NCBI GenBank assembly: GCA_003021725.1
Contig: PXRA01000015.1
Location: 1-42,706, forward strand
From: Halobacteriales archaeon QH_8_64_26
GTDB lineage: Archaea; Halobacteriota; Halobacteria; Halobacteriales; Halococcaceae
Length of the DNA stretch: 42,706 nt
Direction of reading: 5' to 3'
Position numbers and translations under genes: made by a program. Shown piece by piece: positions 33,958 to 42,439 of this stretch (the first letter of the stretch is position 1; each line of letters opens with the position of its first letter). Under the pieces are notes generated by a model that saw only the letters and a list, made by a program, of their open reading frames with translations, made no database searches and was not told where the DNA came from.

Positions 33958-35027
33958 CGGTCCGTTCCTCCCTCCCCGTCCTCTTCGCTTCCCTCGTTCG
34001 CGTCTCGCTGCTGTGCTTTCCCCACGAACTCCTCGAAGGTGCCCCAGAAGGGATCGCGCTCGGGGTGGGCTCGCTGTTCGCCGTCGACCGTCAGGCCCGA
34101 GCTCTCCACCACCTCGCCGGCTTCCGCGGCCGGAATCCTCTCCCCGTCGAGCGCCGCCAGGACGTCCTCGACGCCTTCCGGTGCGACGGTCAGTAGTAAG
34201 GTTCCCTCGCTGATCGCGATCCAGGGGTCGATGTCGAAGTACTCACACGCTCGCTCGACGCCCGGTGCGATGGGTACCGAATCGGTCTCGATCTCCAGAC
34301 CGACGCCGCCGGCCCGGGCTATCTCGTACAGGCCACCGATCACTCCGCCCTCGGTCGCGTCGTGCATCGCGCTCACCGGCCCGGCCGCGCTCGCGACCAG
34401 GGCGTCCCGGACGGGACTCATGTCGTAGAAACGGTCGGTTGCGTGCTCGATCTCCTCTTCCGATACTTCCTCGCGCATGAGCGACTCGAACTGGATGGCG
34501 AGCAGCCCCGTCGCCTCGATTGCCGGCCCCTTCGTTACCACCACCCGATCGCCGGGGCGGGCACCGTCCGGCCGGACGATCTCCCCGTGATCGCCGATCG
34601 CGAGGCTCGTCCCGCCGCCGACCATCGGGTAGGTACAGCCCGCATACCGGCCGGTGTGGCCGGTAGCGATCGAGACGCCCAACTCCCGAGCCTCGCGGTC
34701 GATCGTCTCCCAGAGCGTTCGGAAGTCCTCCTCGGCCATCTCCGGTGGCAAGTTCAGATCGATCGCCAGGTGGGACGGCGCGAGCCCCGAGACCGCGACG
34801 TCGCTCACGAGCACGTGGAAGGCGAACCACGCCGCCCGCTCGAAGCCCAGCGACGGCATGACGAACACCGGGTCCGTGGCGAGGGCAATCGCCGTTCCCT
34901 CGGCGTCGATCACCCCGAAATCGACGCCGTGTTGTGGTCCCAGGGCGACGTCCTTGCGGTCGGCGCCTAAGTTCGGATAGACGTACTCGTCGAAAAACGC
35001 CCGATCGACCTTGCCCAGATCGGTCAT
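33954..35027 (-). CDS. AIR-synthase-superfamily protein (PurM/ThiL/HypE-like)
   Basis: A 357-residue member of the PurM/ThiL/HypE/SelD superfamily of ATP-using enzymes. Visible are an N-terminal substrate/ATP segment ([20 protein letters not shown]), the [20 protein letters not shown] motif, the central GGGTSLAIG loop, and C-terminal ATP-binding [17 protein letters not shown]. The last resembles the MTDATEGG-type loop of HypE and SelD more than PurM. The exact reaction is not known. Overlap with thiD-thiN suggests a link to thiamine metabolism (ThiL is in the same superfamily), but this is inference. The C-terminal tail is acidic. It follows serS by about 70 bases. Confidence 0.82.
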   Translation of the reverse strand: MTDLGKVDRAFFDEYVYPNLGADRKDVALGPQHGVDFGVIDAEGTAIALATDPVFVMPSLGFERAAWFAFHVLVSDVAVSGLAPSHLAIDLNLPPEMAEEDFRTLWETIDREARELGVSIATGHTGRYAGCTYPMVGGGTSLAIGDHGEIVRPDGARPGDRVVVTKGPAIEATGLLAIQFESLMREEVSEEEIEHATDRFYDMSPVRDALVASAAGPVSAMHDATEGGVIGGLYEIARAGGVGLEIETDSVPIAPGVERACEYFDIDPWIAISEGTLLLTVAPEGVEDVLAALDGERIPAAEAGEVVESSGLTVDGEQRAHPERDPFWGTFEEFVGKAQQRDANEGSEEDGEGGTDR

Positions 35028-35056
35028 GACCGGCTGGTAGAAGCGGGTGGCGCTTA

Positions 35057-35094
35057 GTGGTGGTGGTCGTTGTGATCGTCGTGATCGTCGTGAG
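35057..35094. repeat. Short tandem repeat after serS
   Basis: GTGGTGGTGGT followed by two exact copies of GTGATCGTC (35072-35089) and a partial third. On the minus strand, one frame off serS, it would encode a His/Asp-rich tail (HDDHDDHNDHHH) up to TAA. It lies between the serS stop and the start of the AIR-synthase-like gene. Confidence 0.55.
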
Positions 35095-35099
35095 TTCGA

Positions 35100-36587
35100 T
35101 CAGTCCCGATCGCCGGCCCCCACCGCGCTCTCGCCGACCGGCTCGTGGCCCTCGATTACCTCTTGGCCGCCCATGTAGGGCCGGAGGGCTTCGGGGACCG
35201 TGACGGTCCCATCCGAATTCTGGTAGTACTCGAGGATCGCGACCATCACGCGGGGCACCGCCACGCCCGATCCGTTGAGGGTATGGAGGTATTCGGCGGA
35301 TTCGTGGCGCTCGGGCCGGTATTGAATGTGTGCGCGGCGGGCCTGGAACGCCTCGAAGTTAGACACCGAGGAGACTTCGAGCCACCGCCCGCCCGCCTCC
35401 GGACCGGTCGGCATGTCGTCGCCCGGTGCCCACACCTCGACGTCGTATTTCTTCGCCTGCTGGAAGCCCATATCACCGGTACACATGAGCAGGACACGAT
35501 AGGGCAGGTCGAGGCGCTGTAGTACCGACTCGGCTTCGCCCAGTAGTCCCTCCAGTCGCTCGTAGCTCTCCTCCGGTCGGACGAAGTTCACCAGCTCCAC
35601 TTTGTTGAACTGATGGACCCGGACGATCCCCCGGGTTTCGGTGCCGTGCTCGCCGGCTTCCCGGCGGAAGTTGGGCGTGTAGGCCTGGTATTTGAGCGGG
35701 AGGTCCTCGTCGAGTAGGATCTCCTCGCGGTGCATGTTCGTGACCGGCACCTCGGCGGTCGGACACAACCAGAGGTCCTCCGCGTCGAACTCGCTTCGAG
35801 GGGCCCCGTGTTCCTCGCCGTCGGGGGTCTCGCTATCGCCCCTGTCGCTCCCGTCACTACCGTCGCTATCGGCCGCCTGCCCGCTTCGCTCGCTCCCGCC
35901 CGCGCGCTCGTGACCCAGTCGGTAGGCGTCCTCGGCGAACTTCGGGAGCTGGCCGGTACCGGTCATCGAAGCACTGCTGGCGGGGATCGGCGGGAAGACG
36001 TCGAGATAGCCCTGCTCGCGATGGACGTCGAGCATGAACTGGATCAGCGCGTGTTCGAGCCGGGCACCTTCGCCCCGGAGGAAATAGAAACCGCTCCCCG
36101 AGGTCTTGCGCGCGCGTTCCTCGTCGATGATCCCCAACTCCTCGCCGATCTCGTAGTGGGGGACGACCCGGTCGGGCAACTCGTGGCGATCGGCGAACCC
36201 CTCGCGGCGAAGCTCCTCGTTGTCCGTCTCGTCCTCGCCGATCGGCACCGACTCGTGGGGGATCTGGGGCAGGGTGAGTAAGGCGCTCTCTAACTCCGCC
36301 TCCAGTTCGTTCGCCTCCTCCTCGATGTCCCCGAGTTCGGTCTTGAGTTCCTGGGACCGGGCAATCGCTTCTTCGGCCGCTTCCTCCTCGCCCGCCGCTT
36401 TCAGCTCGCCGATCCGGCTCGACACCTCGTTTCGCTCGTGGCGCAACGCATCGCCGCAGGCTTTCAGTTCGCGCCAGCGCTCGTCGATGTCGAGCACTCG
36501 ATCGAGGTCGATCCCCTCGACACCCTTCCGATCGATGGCCTCGCGCACCTCTTCGGGGTGCTCGCGGAGGAACTGTCTGCTGATCAT
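35100..36587 (-). CDS. serS: Seryl-tRNA synthetase
   Basis: A 495-residue class II synthetase that charges tRNA(Ser). Residues about 1-105 form the N-terminal antiparallel coiled-coil arm that holds the tRNA. The core has motif 2, NFRREAGEHGTETRGIVRVH, and motif 3 near the end with GVAVPRVMVAILEYYQ. A Ser/Asp/Gly-rich insert of about 40 residues (226-268) interrupts the core just before DLWLCPTAEVP and is unusual for SerRS. ATG 36587 (MISRQFLREHPEEV) is the family start and has a TATA box 28 bases upstream; the open frame extends to 36692. It is the bacterial-type SerRS found in haloarchaea. Confidence 0.95.
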   Translation of the reverse strand: MISRQFLREHPEEVREAIDRKGVEGIDLDRVLDIDERWRELKACGDALRHERNEVSSRIGELKAAGEEEAAEEAIARSQELKTELGDIEEEANELEAELESALLTLPQIPHESVPIGEDETDNEELRREGFADRHELPDRVVPHYEIGEELGIIDEERARKTSGSGFYFLRGEGARLEHALIQFMLDVHREQGYLDVFPPIPASSASMTGTGQLPKFAEDAYRLGHERAGGSERSGQAADSDGSDGSDRGDSETPDGEEHGAPRSEFDAEDLWLCPTAEVPVTNMHREEILLDEDLPLKYQAYTPNFRREAGEHGTETRGIVRVHQFNKVELVNFVRPEESYERLEGLLGEAESVLQRLDLPYRVLLMCTGDMGFQQAKKYDVEVWAPGDDMPTGPEAGGRWLEVSSVSNFEAFQARRAHIQYRPERHESAEYLHTLNGSGVAVPRVMVAILEYYQNSDGTVTVPEALRPYMGGQEVIEGHEPVGESAVGAGDRD

Positions 36588-36611
36588 TTCTCGAGGGCTA
36601 TCGAAGGCCGA

Positions 36612-36619
36612 AGTAAAAC
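36612..36619 (-). promoter_or_regulatory. TATA box of the serS operon
   Basis: GTTTTACT on the minus strand, centred about 28 bases before ATG 36587, predicting a leaderless serS transcript. Confidence 0.5.
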
Positions 36620-36780
36620 CGTGTCGTTCGATCGACTGATAGCCACGATCGTTCCGCTTGCCCTCGGCTCCGGCGAGAATCGACTCCGGCATAGCCTCCC
36701 CCTACCGACCGGGCGAGGCGATCGATGGATACAGGGGATCGATGAAATTAAGTCCGGTCGATAGCACGTACGGACGAATC

Positions 36781-37596
36781 ATGGTCCTGAACCGATCGCG
36801 CGGCCCGGTCGCCGCGGTGGCGATCGCCGTCGTGCTCGCGAGCCTGCTTGCCCCGGGTGTACTGGCCCAGGGAGCCCAACAGAGCGGACAGCCCGAATCC
36901 GAACCGAACGACAGTCCCCGGAACGCGACGCTCATCCAACCGGGTGCGACGGTAACCGGCGAGATAACGACGAGCGAGAACGCCACCACCGCCGACGCGG
37001 ACTGGTTCGCCCTCCCGGTCCAGGACGGCCAGAACGTCAGCGTCGCCTTCGAGAGCGGGAACGAGAGCGAGCGCCTGCTGGTCTTTCTCGCCAGTCCGTC
37101 GGCCTCGGGCAACGTCTCGGCGGTCAACGATACGCTCGCTGACGCCACCATCGCTCCGAGCGGGAGCACCGTGCAGTTGAACGCCACGGCCAACGGATCG
37201 CGGCTCTATTTCATCGGCGTGACGGGCCGCAGCGGGGGGTACCAGTTCACCGTCGAGACGACCGGTAACGGAACGATGACGGCGAACGGCACCGACGTGC
37301 CGATGACGAACGGCACGAACATGACGAACGCCACGATGGGGAACGGCACGATGATGGCCAACGACACCGATATGCCGATGGCGAACGCGACGGCCTCGAC
37401 CCAAGCCACGGGCACCACTAATGCTCCGACGACGACCGAAGCGACGACCACGGCCGAAACGACGGCCAATACCGGCGGTAGCGGCGGTGACGGCGGTAGC
37501 GGCGAGGAAACGAGTACCACCGGTCCCGGCTTCGGCCTGCTCGCGGCGCTGATCGCCGTGCTCGCTGCAGCCCTGCTCGCCAAGCGACGCCGATAG
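36781..37596 (+). CDS. Secreted PGF-CTERM surface protein with PPC-like domain
   Basis: A 271-residue exported protein. Residues 1-30 are a Sec signal peptide (basic MVLNRSRGP, a hydrophobic core, a cut near VLAQ). About 37-162 look like a PPC-type beta-sandwich domain: NDSPRNATLIQPGATVTGEI, then DADWFALPVQDGQNVSVAFE. Asn/Thr/Met-rich repeats (NGTxM) at about 163-205 and a Thr/Ala/Gly-rich stalk follow. The C-terminus is a PGF-CTERM sorting signal: TGPGFGLLAALIAVLAAALL then AKRRR, which archaeosortase replaces with a lipid anchor. Many NxT/NxS sites suggest N-glycosylation. It is probably an S-layer-associated protein of unknown binding target. Confidence 0.85.
   Translation: MVLNRSRGPVAAVAIAVVLASLLAPGVLAQGAQQSGQPESEPNDSPRNATLIQPGATVTGEITTSENATTADADWFALPVQDGQNVSVAFESGNESERLLVFLASPSASGNVSAVNDTLADATIAPSGSTVQLNATANGSRLYFIGVTGRSGGYQFTVETTGNGTMTANGTDVPMTNGTNMTNATMGNGTMMANDTDMPMANATASTQATGTTNAPTTTEATTTAETTANTGGSGGDGGSGEETSTTGPGFGLLAALIAVLAAALLAKRRR
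37267..37392 (+). repeat. Degenerate Asn-Gly-Thr-Met codon repeat
   Basis: Within the PGF-CTERM gene, a run of degenerate units around AACGG-ACGATG encodes NGT, NAT and NDT sequons separated by Met-rich spacers. It forms a flexible, probably glycosylated, stalk. Confidence 0.6.
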
Positions 37597-37706
37597 CGTC
37601 CCGGCACTGAGATCCGTACTCGTCCCTCTCTTTCCCTCGCTGCGTTCGAGCGAGAGCGATCGTCGAACCCGGAGGGTTTTGACCCGTTGCCCGCGTGGGT
37701 GGCGGT

Positions 37707-38639
37707 ATGGCGATCGGCGACCGCACCCAGGTACGAACCGGCGAGTGCAGCGATCTGTTCTACATCGATGTCGGGCTGTACGACACCCCCGGCTGCGGCT
37801 CGGTCTACGTGCTCGATGCCGAGCGGCCGGCGATAATCGATACCGGGCTCGGCGCGAACTACGAACTGATACTCGACGCGCTCGACGATCTCGGTATCGC
37901 GCCCGAGGACGTCGCGGTGATCGCGCCCACACACGCCCACCTCGATCACGCGGGCGGGGCGGGCTATCTCGCCGCGGCCTGTCCGAACGCCACCGTCGCG
38001 ATTCACGAGATCGGCGCGCCCCATCTCGTCGATCCCTCGCGGCTCGTCGAAGGCACGAAGAAAGCGGTCGGCTCGCGCTGGCAGTACTACGCCGAGCCCG
38101 AACCCATCCCCGAAGACCGGATCACTGAACTGGAGGGCGGCGACGTCGTCGATCTCGGCGACCATTCTTTGGAGGTACATCACGCCCCGGGCCATGCGCC
38201 CCACCACGCGATCTGTCACGACCCGGCGAACGACGCGATCTTCACCGCCGACGCCGCGGGCATTTACGTCCCGGCCCGCGAGGAGATCCGCCCGACGACC
38301 CCGCCCGCCGACTTCCACCTCGGGAAATCCCTCGCGGACGTCGAGACGATGCAGGGGATCGACCCCTCTACCCTGCTGTTCGGCCACTTCGGTCCCCGCG
38401 AGACCGGCGACGCCCTCGGGACCTACGCGGAGATCCTCCCCGAGTGGGTCGAGGCGGTCGCGAGCGCGCGCGAGGAACTCCCGGACGACGAGGCTGTGGT
38501 CGAACGTTTCGCCGAGGGTGCCGAAACCACGGAGATGGCCGATGTCTGGGGCGAACAGCAAGCCGCCGCCGAGACCGGTATTAACGTCAGAGGGGTACTC
38601 ATCTCCCTCGATCGCTACGGCGAGGCCGCACGCCCGTAG
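37707..38639 (+). CDS. MBL-fold metallo-hydrolase
   Basis: A 310-residue metallo-beta-lactamase-fold enzyme. The HxHxDH motif THAHLDHAGG puts His76, His78, Asp80 and His81 at the two-metal site. The further ligands are the His of HHAPGHAPHH, the Asp of FTADAAGIYV, and the late His in LLFGHFGPRETG. The sequence IIDTGLG precedes them, as in most members. The substrate is not told by the sequence; glyoxalase-II-like thioesters are one possibility. ATG 37707 is chosen over the in-frame GTG 37695. It stands alone between the PGF-CTERM and zinc-protein genes. Confidence 0.9.
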   Translation: MAIGDRTQVRTGECSDLFYIDVGLYDTPGCGSVYVLDAERPAIIDTGLGANYELILDALDDLGIAPEDVAVIAPTHAHLDHAGGAGYLAAACPNATVAIHEIGAPHLVDPSRLVEGTKKAVGSRWQYYAEPEPIPEDRITELEGGDVVDLGDHSLEVHHAPGHAPHHAICHDPANDAIFTADAAGIYVPAREEIRPTTPPADFHLGKSLADVETMQGIDPSTLLFGHFGPRETGDALGTYAEILPEWVEAVASAREELPDDEAVVERFAEGAETTEMADVWGEQQAAAETGINVRGVLISLDRYGEAARP

Positions 38640-38894
38640 CCGACTCCGTCTCACCGTGTACTCTACCGTACCTTACCCTCCCTTTCGGTGCTTCGTTCAC
38701 CCGCAGAACGTCGTCCCTCCCCCGCTCGTCGGGAGACGATCGGCTGCCTAATCAACTATTAGAGGACAGGAGTCCGTCCTTGTTACGAACGTCGAGGGAC
38801 TATCGACCGACTACTACCCCCCATTGTTGTTTTGAAGGCGCTTGGAAATACAAGCTGAGGTATTATGTGCGTGTAAGTCACACCATCATATAAT
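38640..38894. other. AT-rich intergenic region with promoter
   Basis: No gene seen. From about 38745 the DNA becomes AT-rich. The right end carries ATATAATT (38888-38895), a good TATA box for the Cys-rich protein gene; it predicts a transcript start near 38918, about 35 bases before the ATG. A pyrimidine-rich stretch follows the MBL stop (about 38650-38730). Confidence 0.5.
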
Positions 38895-38928
38895 TCCACC
38901 TCGCGGTGGAGGCTTCGCGGGAGGCTTC
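38895..38928 (+). promoter_or_regulatory. Hairpin and direct repeat upstream of the Cys-rich gene
   Basis: TCCACC-TCGC-GGTGGA forms a 6-base-pair stem with a tetraloop (38895-38910), directly next to the TATA box. GAGGCTTC occurs twice, at 38909-38916 and 38921-38928, 12 bases apart. Farther on, GGAGG at 38941-38945 lies seven bases before the ATG, a clear Shine-Dalgarno site, unusual in this window. Confidence 0.45.
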
Positions 38929-38952
38929 CGGGGGGAGCTAGGAGGGAGAGAT

Positions 38953-39276
38953 ATGACACTCAGAGGGGAAAGCGGGGAGAGCACACTGGGCGAACGACCG
39001 ATCCGGCAGTGTGCGTACTGCCGTCGGGACACGTCGGCAGGCGAGGGGTGTACGACCGATACGATCACCTTTCCCGACGGCACGGTCGAAGCGGCGATCG
39101 CGTACGGGACCGAATCGACCGCACGGTTCGCCGAGCGGTGTCCGGGCTGTGACGTCGAACCGGGGGGCTACCACCACCCGTTCTGTCCGAACGAGGAATG
39201 TCCCCGGTGTGGCGGGCGGCTCATGCACTGTGGTTGTCTCGATACGGACTGTGTCTCACGACGCTGGCCCGAGTGA
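38953..39276 (+). CDS. Cys-rich zinc-binding protein
   Basis: A 107-residue protein with 11 cysteines in CxxC-type pairs: Cys20/Cys23 (QCAYC) with Cys33, Cys63/Cys66 (RCPGC), Cys78/Cys83/Cys86 (CPNEECPRCGG), and Cys93/Cys95/Cys100 near the end. His74 and His75 may help. The arrangement indicates two or three small zinc-ribbon-like knuckles. No catalytic motif is seen; a nucleic-acid or protein-binding role is likely but not shown. ATG 38953 has a GGAGG site seven bases upstream, which decides the start over the frame's earlier ATG at 38842. The family is not recognised. Confidence 0.75.
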   Translation: MTLRGESGESTLGERPIRQCAYCRRDTSAGEGCTTDTITFPDGTVEAAIAYGTESTARFAERCPGCDVEPGGYHHPFCPNEECPRCGGRLMHCGCLDTDCVSRRWPE

Positions 39277-39364
39277 CTCGGCGATTCGCTCGAGGAGCGT
39301 CGCGCGGGAGACCGGTAGCCCACGAGTAGCCAAGCGAACGGCGGCCCGACCGACGGCAGTCCGA

Positions 39365-40521
39365 TCAGGGAGTGGGTCTCGCGTCGCCGATCGCCGGTGA
39401 TCCAGCCGCGTCGAGCGCTACGACGCCGTACCGCGCCGCGTCGTTTGGCACGTATACGTCGATCGCCACGTCGCGTTTCTCACCCGGGCTCAATCGGTGG
39501 ACCGGGCTCTCTACGGTTCGGAGTGGGTTCCCCAAGTCGTCGTAGAACGCACACATCACGACGACACCGCGCTCCTCGCCGCCGTTGACGAGCGTCCCGC
39601 GCAGGGAGGCGATGGTACCCTCGCTCGCCGCGAGATCGAGTGCTTCGCCCGCGCTGTCGAGGAGTTGCGGATCCCCTCCGTGCGGCGCGCGGCCTTCCCC
39701 GACACCTGGCTCTCGAGGTCGACGGTCAGTCGATCGATGTCCGAGAGCAGCGATTCGCGGCCGGCCCGATCGCTCTCGGCGAACGCCGCGAGCCGATCCC
39801 TGATGGCATCGGTCGTGTCCTCGACGTCGCTTTCGGAACGCGCTTCGATCTCGTCGAGTGCGTTCCGGAAATCGAGCGTCGGCGGGAGGTCCGTCGCTTC
39901 TTCACCCTCGATTCCGCGCGCCTCAAGGCCGGCATGGGAGGGCGACTCCGAAACTTCGACGAGTTCGCCCGCTTCGTTCAGCTCCGCGAGGCGCTCGCGT
40001 GCGCTCTCGGGATCGAGGCCGCCGACGGCACTCGCGAGTGCGAGCAACCGGTCGGGGCTTACCTTCCCGGTGCCGGCTGTCTCGTCCTGGCGGAACGGCT
40101 CGACTCGCCCCAGGAATCGAAAGAGTTCCCCGAGGTCAGTCTCGCCGCTGACGGCCTCGTGCCAGGTAGCGGGAAAAGCACTCAGGCGGTCCTCGCTCGC
40201 GTCGAGCACGTAGATGCCCTCTCCCTCCCATTCGGAGGCGTCGGTGCGTCGCGTCCGGAGTTCCTGGATCAGGAGGCCATCGGAGATCGCGTGTGTCTCC
40301 TGGTCGGTGAGTCCCTCCGCGTGGGTGTCGAGCGCGACGTCGGCCTCGTGGTCGTCGAGCGCGCGGGCGTAGGCCACGAGCGTCTCCCGGGTGAGACCCG
40401 GTTTCCCCTCCTCGTCGTCGGTGCTGTATCCCTCACAGAGCGCGAGGAGTTCCTCGGCTCGGAGCGTTCCCCGGTCGGTCGCCTCCTCCAGAACACGGTC
40501 GTCGAGATCGGTGTCGGCCAT
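39365..40521 (-). pseudogene. Frameshifted gene of unknown function
   Basis: From ATG 40521 a 275-residue acidic, helical frame is clear (MADTDLDDRVLEEATDRGTL; RLTVDLESQVSG near its end). It then turns into an Arg/Ser-rich, stop-bound frame of poor composition. In a neighbouring frame the sense continues with GDPQLLDSAGEALDLAASEG, GTLVNGGEERGVVVMCAFYD, LRTVESPVHRLSPGEKRDVA and ALDAAGSPAIGDARPTP to 39365. The C-terminal part looks like a small beta-sandwich that follows a helical region. A one- or two-base indel near 39690-39715 would restore about 385 residues. The family is not recognised. If the shift is a sequencing error the gene is intact. Confidence 0.75.
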
Positions 40522-40680
40522 CGCGCGCGCTTCGGTCGGCGGACACCTAAACCGCCCGACAGCGCAATGCCCGAAAGCGGTGGACGACCGGACGGAGGGC
40601 GAGGACGCGCGGTTCCGGGACGAGAAGCCGTTTCCCGGTGACGGGTAGATTTACGCTACTTCGGTGTTCGAGTTCCTACT

Positions 40681-41199
40681 ATGTACGATCGCGTCCTCGT
40701 CCCGACGGACGGCAGCGATCCGGCGACCGAGGCGGCCGACCACGGGTTCGACCTCGCCGAGGAACATGGGGCGAGCGTCCACCTGCTCTACGTCGTCGAG
40801 GCCGACTACCAGGGGACCGTCGAGGCCTACGGCGAACCCGGCGGGATGGCCACGTTCACCGAGTCGATCCTCCCCGCGCTCGAAGCCGAAGGCGAGGAAG
40901 CGGCCGAGAACTTGGAAGCGCGAGCGGCACAGCGAGACATCGAGACGACCACCGAAGTCCGCTCCGGGCGCGCCCGCGAGGACATCGTTCGCTACGCCGA
41001 GGAGGAAGCCATCGACCTGATCGTCATGGGGACACACGGCCGCAGCGGCGTCGAGCGACTCCTCCTGGGCAGCGTCACCGAGCGCGTACTGCGGGACTCG
41101 ACGGTCCCGGTGCTGGTCGTTCGCGCGTCCGAAGAGGGTGGCGAAGAGTCCGACGAACCGGCGGACGAGCGCGAGGGGAACGACGCGGACGATAACTGA
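40681..41199 (+). CDS. Universal stress protein (UspA family)
   Basis: A 172-residue single-domain UspA. The first strand MYDRVLVPTDGSDPA starts at the ATG. The ATP loop is complete: MGTHGRSGVERLLLGSVTER fits G-2x-G-9x-G-S, so it should bind ATP. VPVLVVRA ends the domain, and an acidic tail follows (EEGGEESDEPADEREGND). A TATA-like ATTTACG lies near 40649-40655, about 28 bases before the ATG. This is a classical free stress protein, unlike the altered loop of the one at 19126-19662. Confidence 0.93.
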   Translation: MYDRVLVPTDGSDPATEAADHGFDLAEEHGASVHLLYVVEADYQGTVEAYGEPGGMATFTESILPALEAEGEEAAENLEARAAQRDIETTTEVRSGRAREDIVRYAEEEAIDLIVMGTHGRSGVERLLLGSVTERVLRDSTVPVLVVRASEEGGEESDEPADEREGNDADDN

Positions 41200-41292
41200 C
41201 CGTTCGCGCGACCCCCGCTTCCGACCCCTGACGGTCGTCGGCGATTCGGTCCCTCCCGGCCGTCGGTAGGCGATCGGGAAGCCCCGTGCTTC

Positions 41293-42300
41293 TCAGTCGA
41301 AGAAGTCGATCGCGCCGTCGAGATCCAGTTCGACAGTTCCCTTTCGGTAGCCCTCGACGTGGCCGCCCGGCCGGGCACGGTAGACGACGGCCGGACGGTG
41401 ATGCATGTCCGGTCGGGCCTCCCGGACCGGGGCCCAGTCCTCCCGTGTGAAACTCGAACAGTCGACGAACAGGACCGCGCCCCCGCCGTGGGCGGCCAGT
41501 TGGCCCGATGTCTTGGTTTCTGCGGTATCGCGGATCGCGGCGACGGGTCCGGCGGCAGCGCGACGCCGGGGGATCTGTGGCCGGGTCACCTCGACGAGGA
41601 CGCTCGTCGTTCCCCTCTCGGCACGGTAGTCCAGTGAGTGGCCCGTGCTCACCTCGATCTCGGGGGTGATCCCGTAGCCCGCCTCGACGAGTATCTTCCC
41701 GGCGACGAACTCGCTTATCGCGGCGCTCATGCGGACTCGATCGACCTGCTCGGCGGCCCCCAGCTTGCCCGCCATCGTATGGCGGTAGGCGTCGATCGCG
41801 CCGGCATGCAGGAAGTCCTCGACGAACTGGGTCGCTTCCTCCCATCCGGCGTCGGGAAAGCCCGCGGCGTGCTCCCGGAAGAACGCGCGCGTCGAGCGAC
41901 GGCCGTCCTTGGACATGAACACCGGCAGAAAGAACCAGGAGACGTGCGGGAAATCGGCGAGCCAGGGATCTTCCTCCTGGAGCGTATCGAGCAGTTCGCG
42001 TTGGGCCCAGCGCGCGACCGGGTAGGGTACATCGGGCCAGCTAAACTTCTCGGTGCGCCAGAGCGACCGGGGGGTTTCGGTGTTGCCCATCCAGTACCCT
42101 TCCTCGTCCCGGCGGGCGAAAAGGGCCAGATCGCCGTTGTCCATCTCGAAGCGGTGTGTCTCCCATCCGCCGACGGTATCGAAGCGCGGGGTTACCGACT
42201 GCGCACCGAGGTTTCCCTGGAGTGGCTGGTAGATCTCGCGGTGGACGCGCTCCCCGCTCCAGGCCTCGGGCGAGTAGCGGAATCGAAGCGGCTTCGCCAC
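41293..42300 (-). CDS. DUF5784-like haloarchaeal protein, nuclease-fold-like C-terminus
   Basis: A 335-residue protein matching my memory of the haloarchaeal family DUF5784. The N-terminal half is rich in Trp and Phe (FRYSPEAWS, GGWETHRFEMDNGDLALF, YPVARWAQRELLDTLQEEDP, HVSWFFLPVFMSKDGRRSTR). The C-terminal half has GYGITPEIEVSTGHSLDYRA followed by SVLVEVTRPQ, then AETKTSGQLAAHGGGAVLFV. The order Glu, Asp, ExT resembles a PD-(D/E)xK nuclease core with Thr in place of Lys; this is inference. GTG 42300 is preferred to ATG 42336 because GTATAC (42329-42334) lies about 31 bases upstream as a possible TATA box. Confidence 0.75.
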   Translation of the reverse strand: MAKPLRFRYSPEAWSGERVHREIYQPLQGNLGAQSVTPRFDTVGGWETHRFEMDNGDLALFARRDEEGYWMGNTETPRSLWRTEKFSWPDVPYPVARWAQRELLDTLQEEDPWLADFPHVSWFFLPVFMSKDGRRSTRAFFREHAAGFPDAGWEEATQFVEDFLHAGAIDAYRHTMAGKLGAAEQVDRVRMSAAISEFVAGKILVEAGYGITPEIEVSTGHSLDYRAERGTTSVLVEVTRPQIPRRRAAAGPVAAIRDTAETKTSGQLAAHGGGAVLFVDCSSFTREDWAPVREARPDMHHRPAVVYRARPGGHVEGYRKGTVELDLDGAIDFFD

Positions 42301-42439
42301 GGTTCTACGGGAAGGAGGCGGCGAGCGAGTATACATCTTGGCTTCGAGTCGTCGGCTCGAACGCCCGTCGAGGCGAGCGGCGCGGAACGAATCGGTTTAC
42401 ACGGAGGGGGGATTAGGGCCGGTCGATGGAGGGACGCGC

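Noticed and set aside
37206-38654. 482-codon minus-strand frame over the PGF-CTERM and MBL genes
   Set aside because: Exact antisense of two well-supported genes; no motifs of its own.
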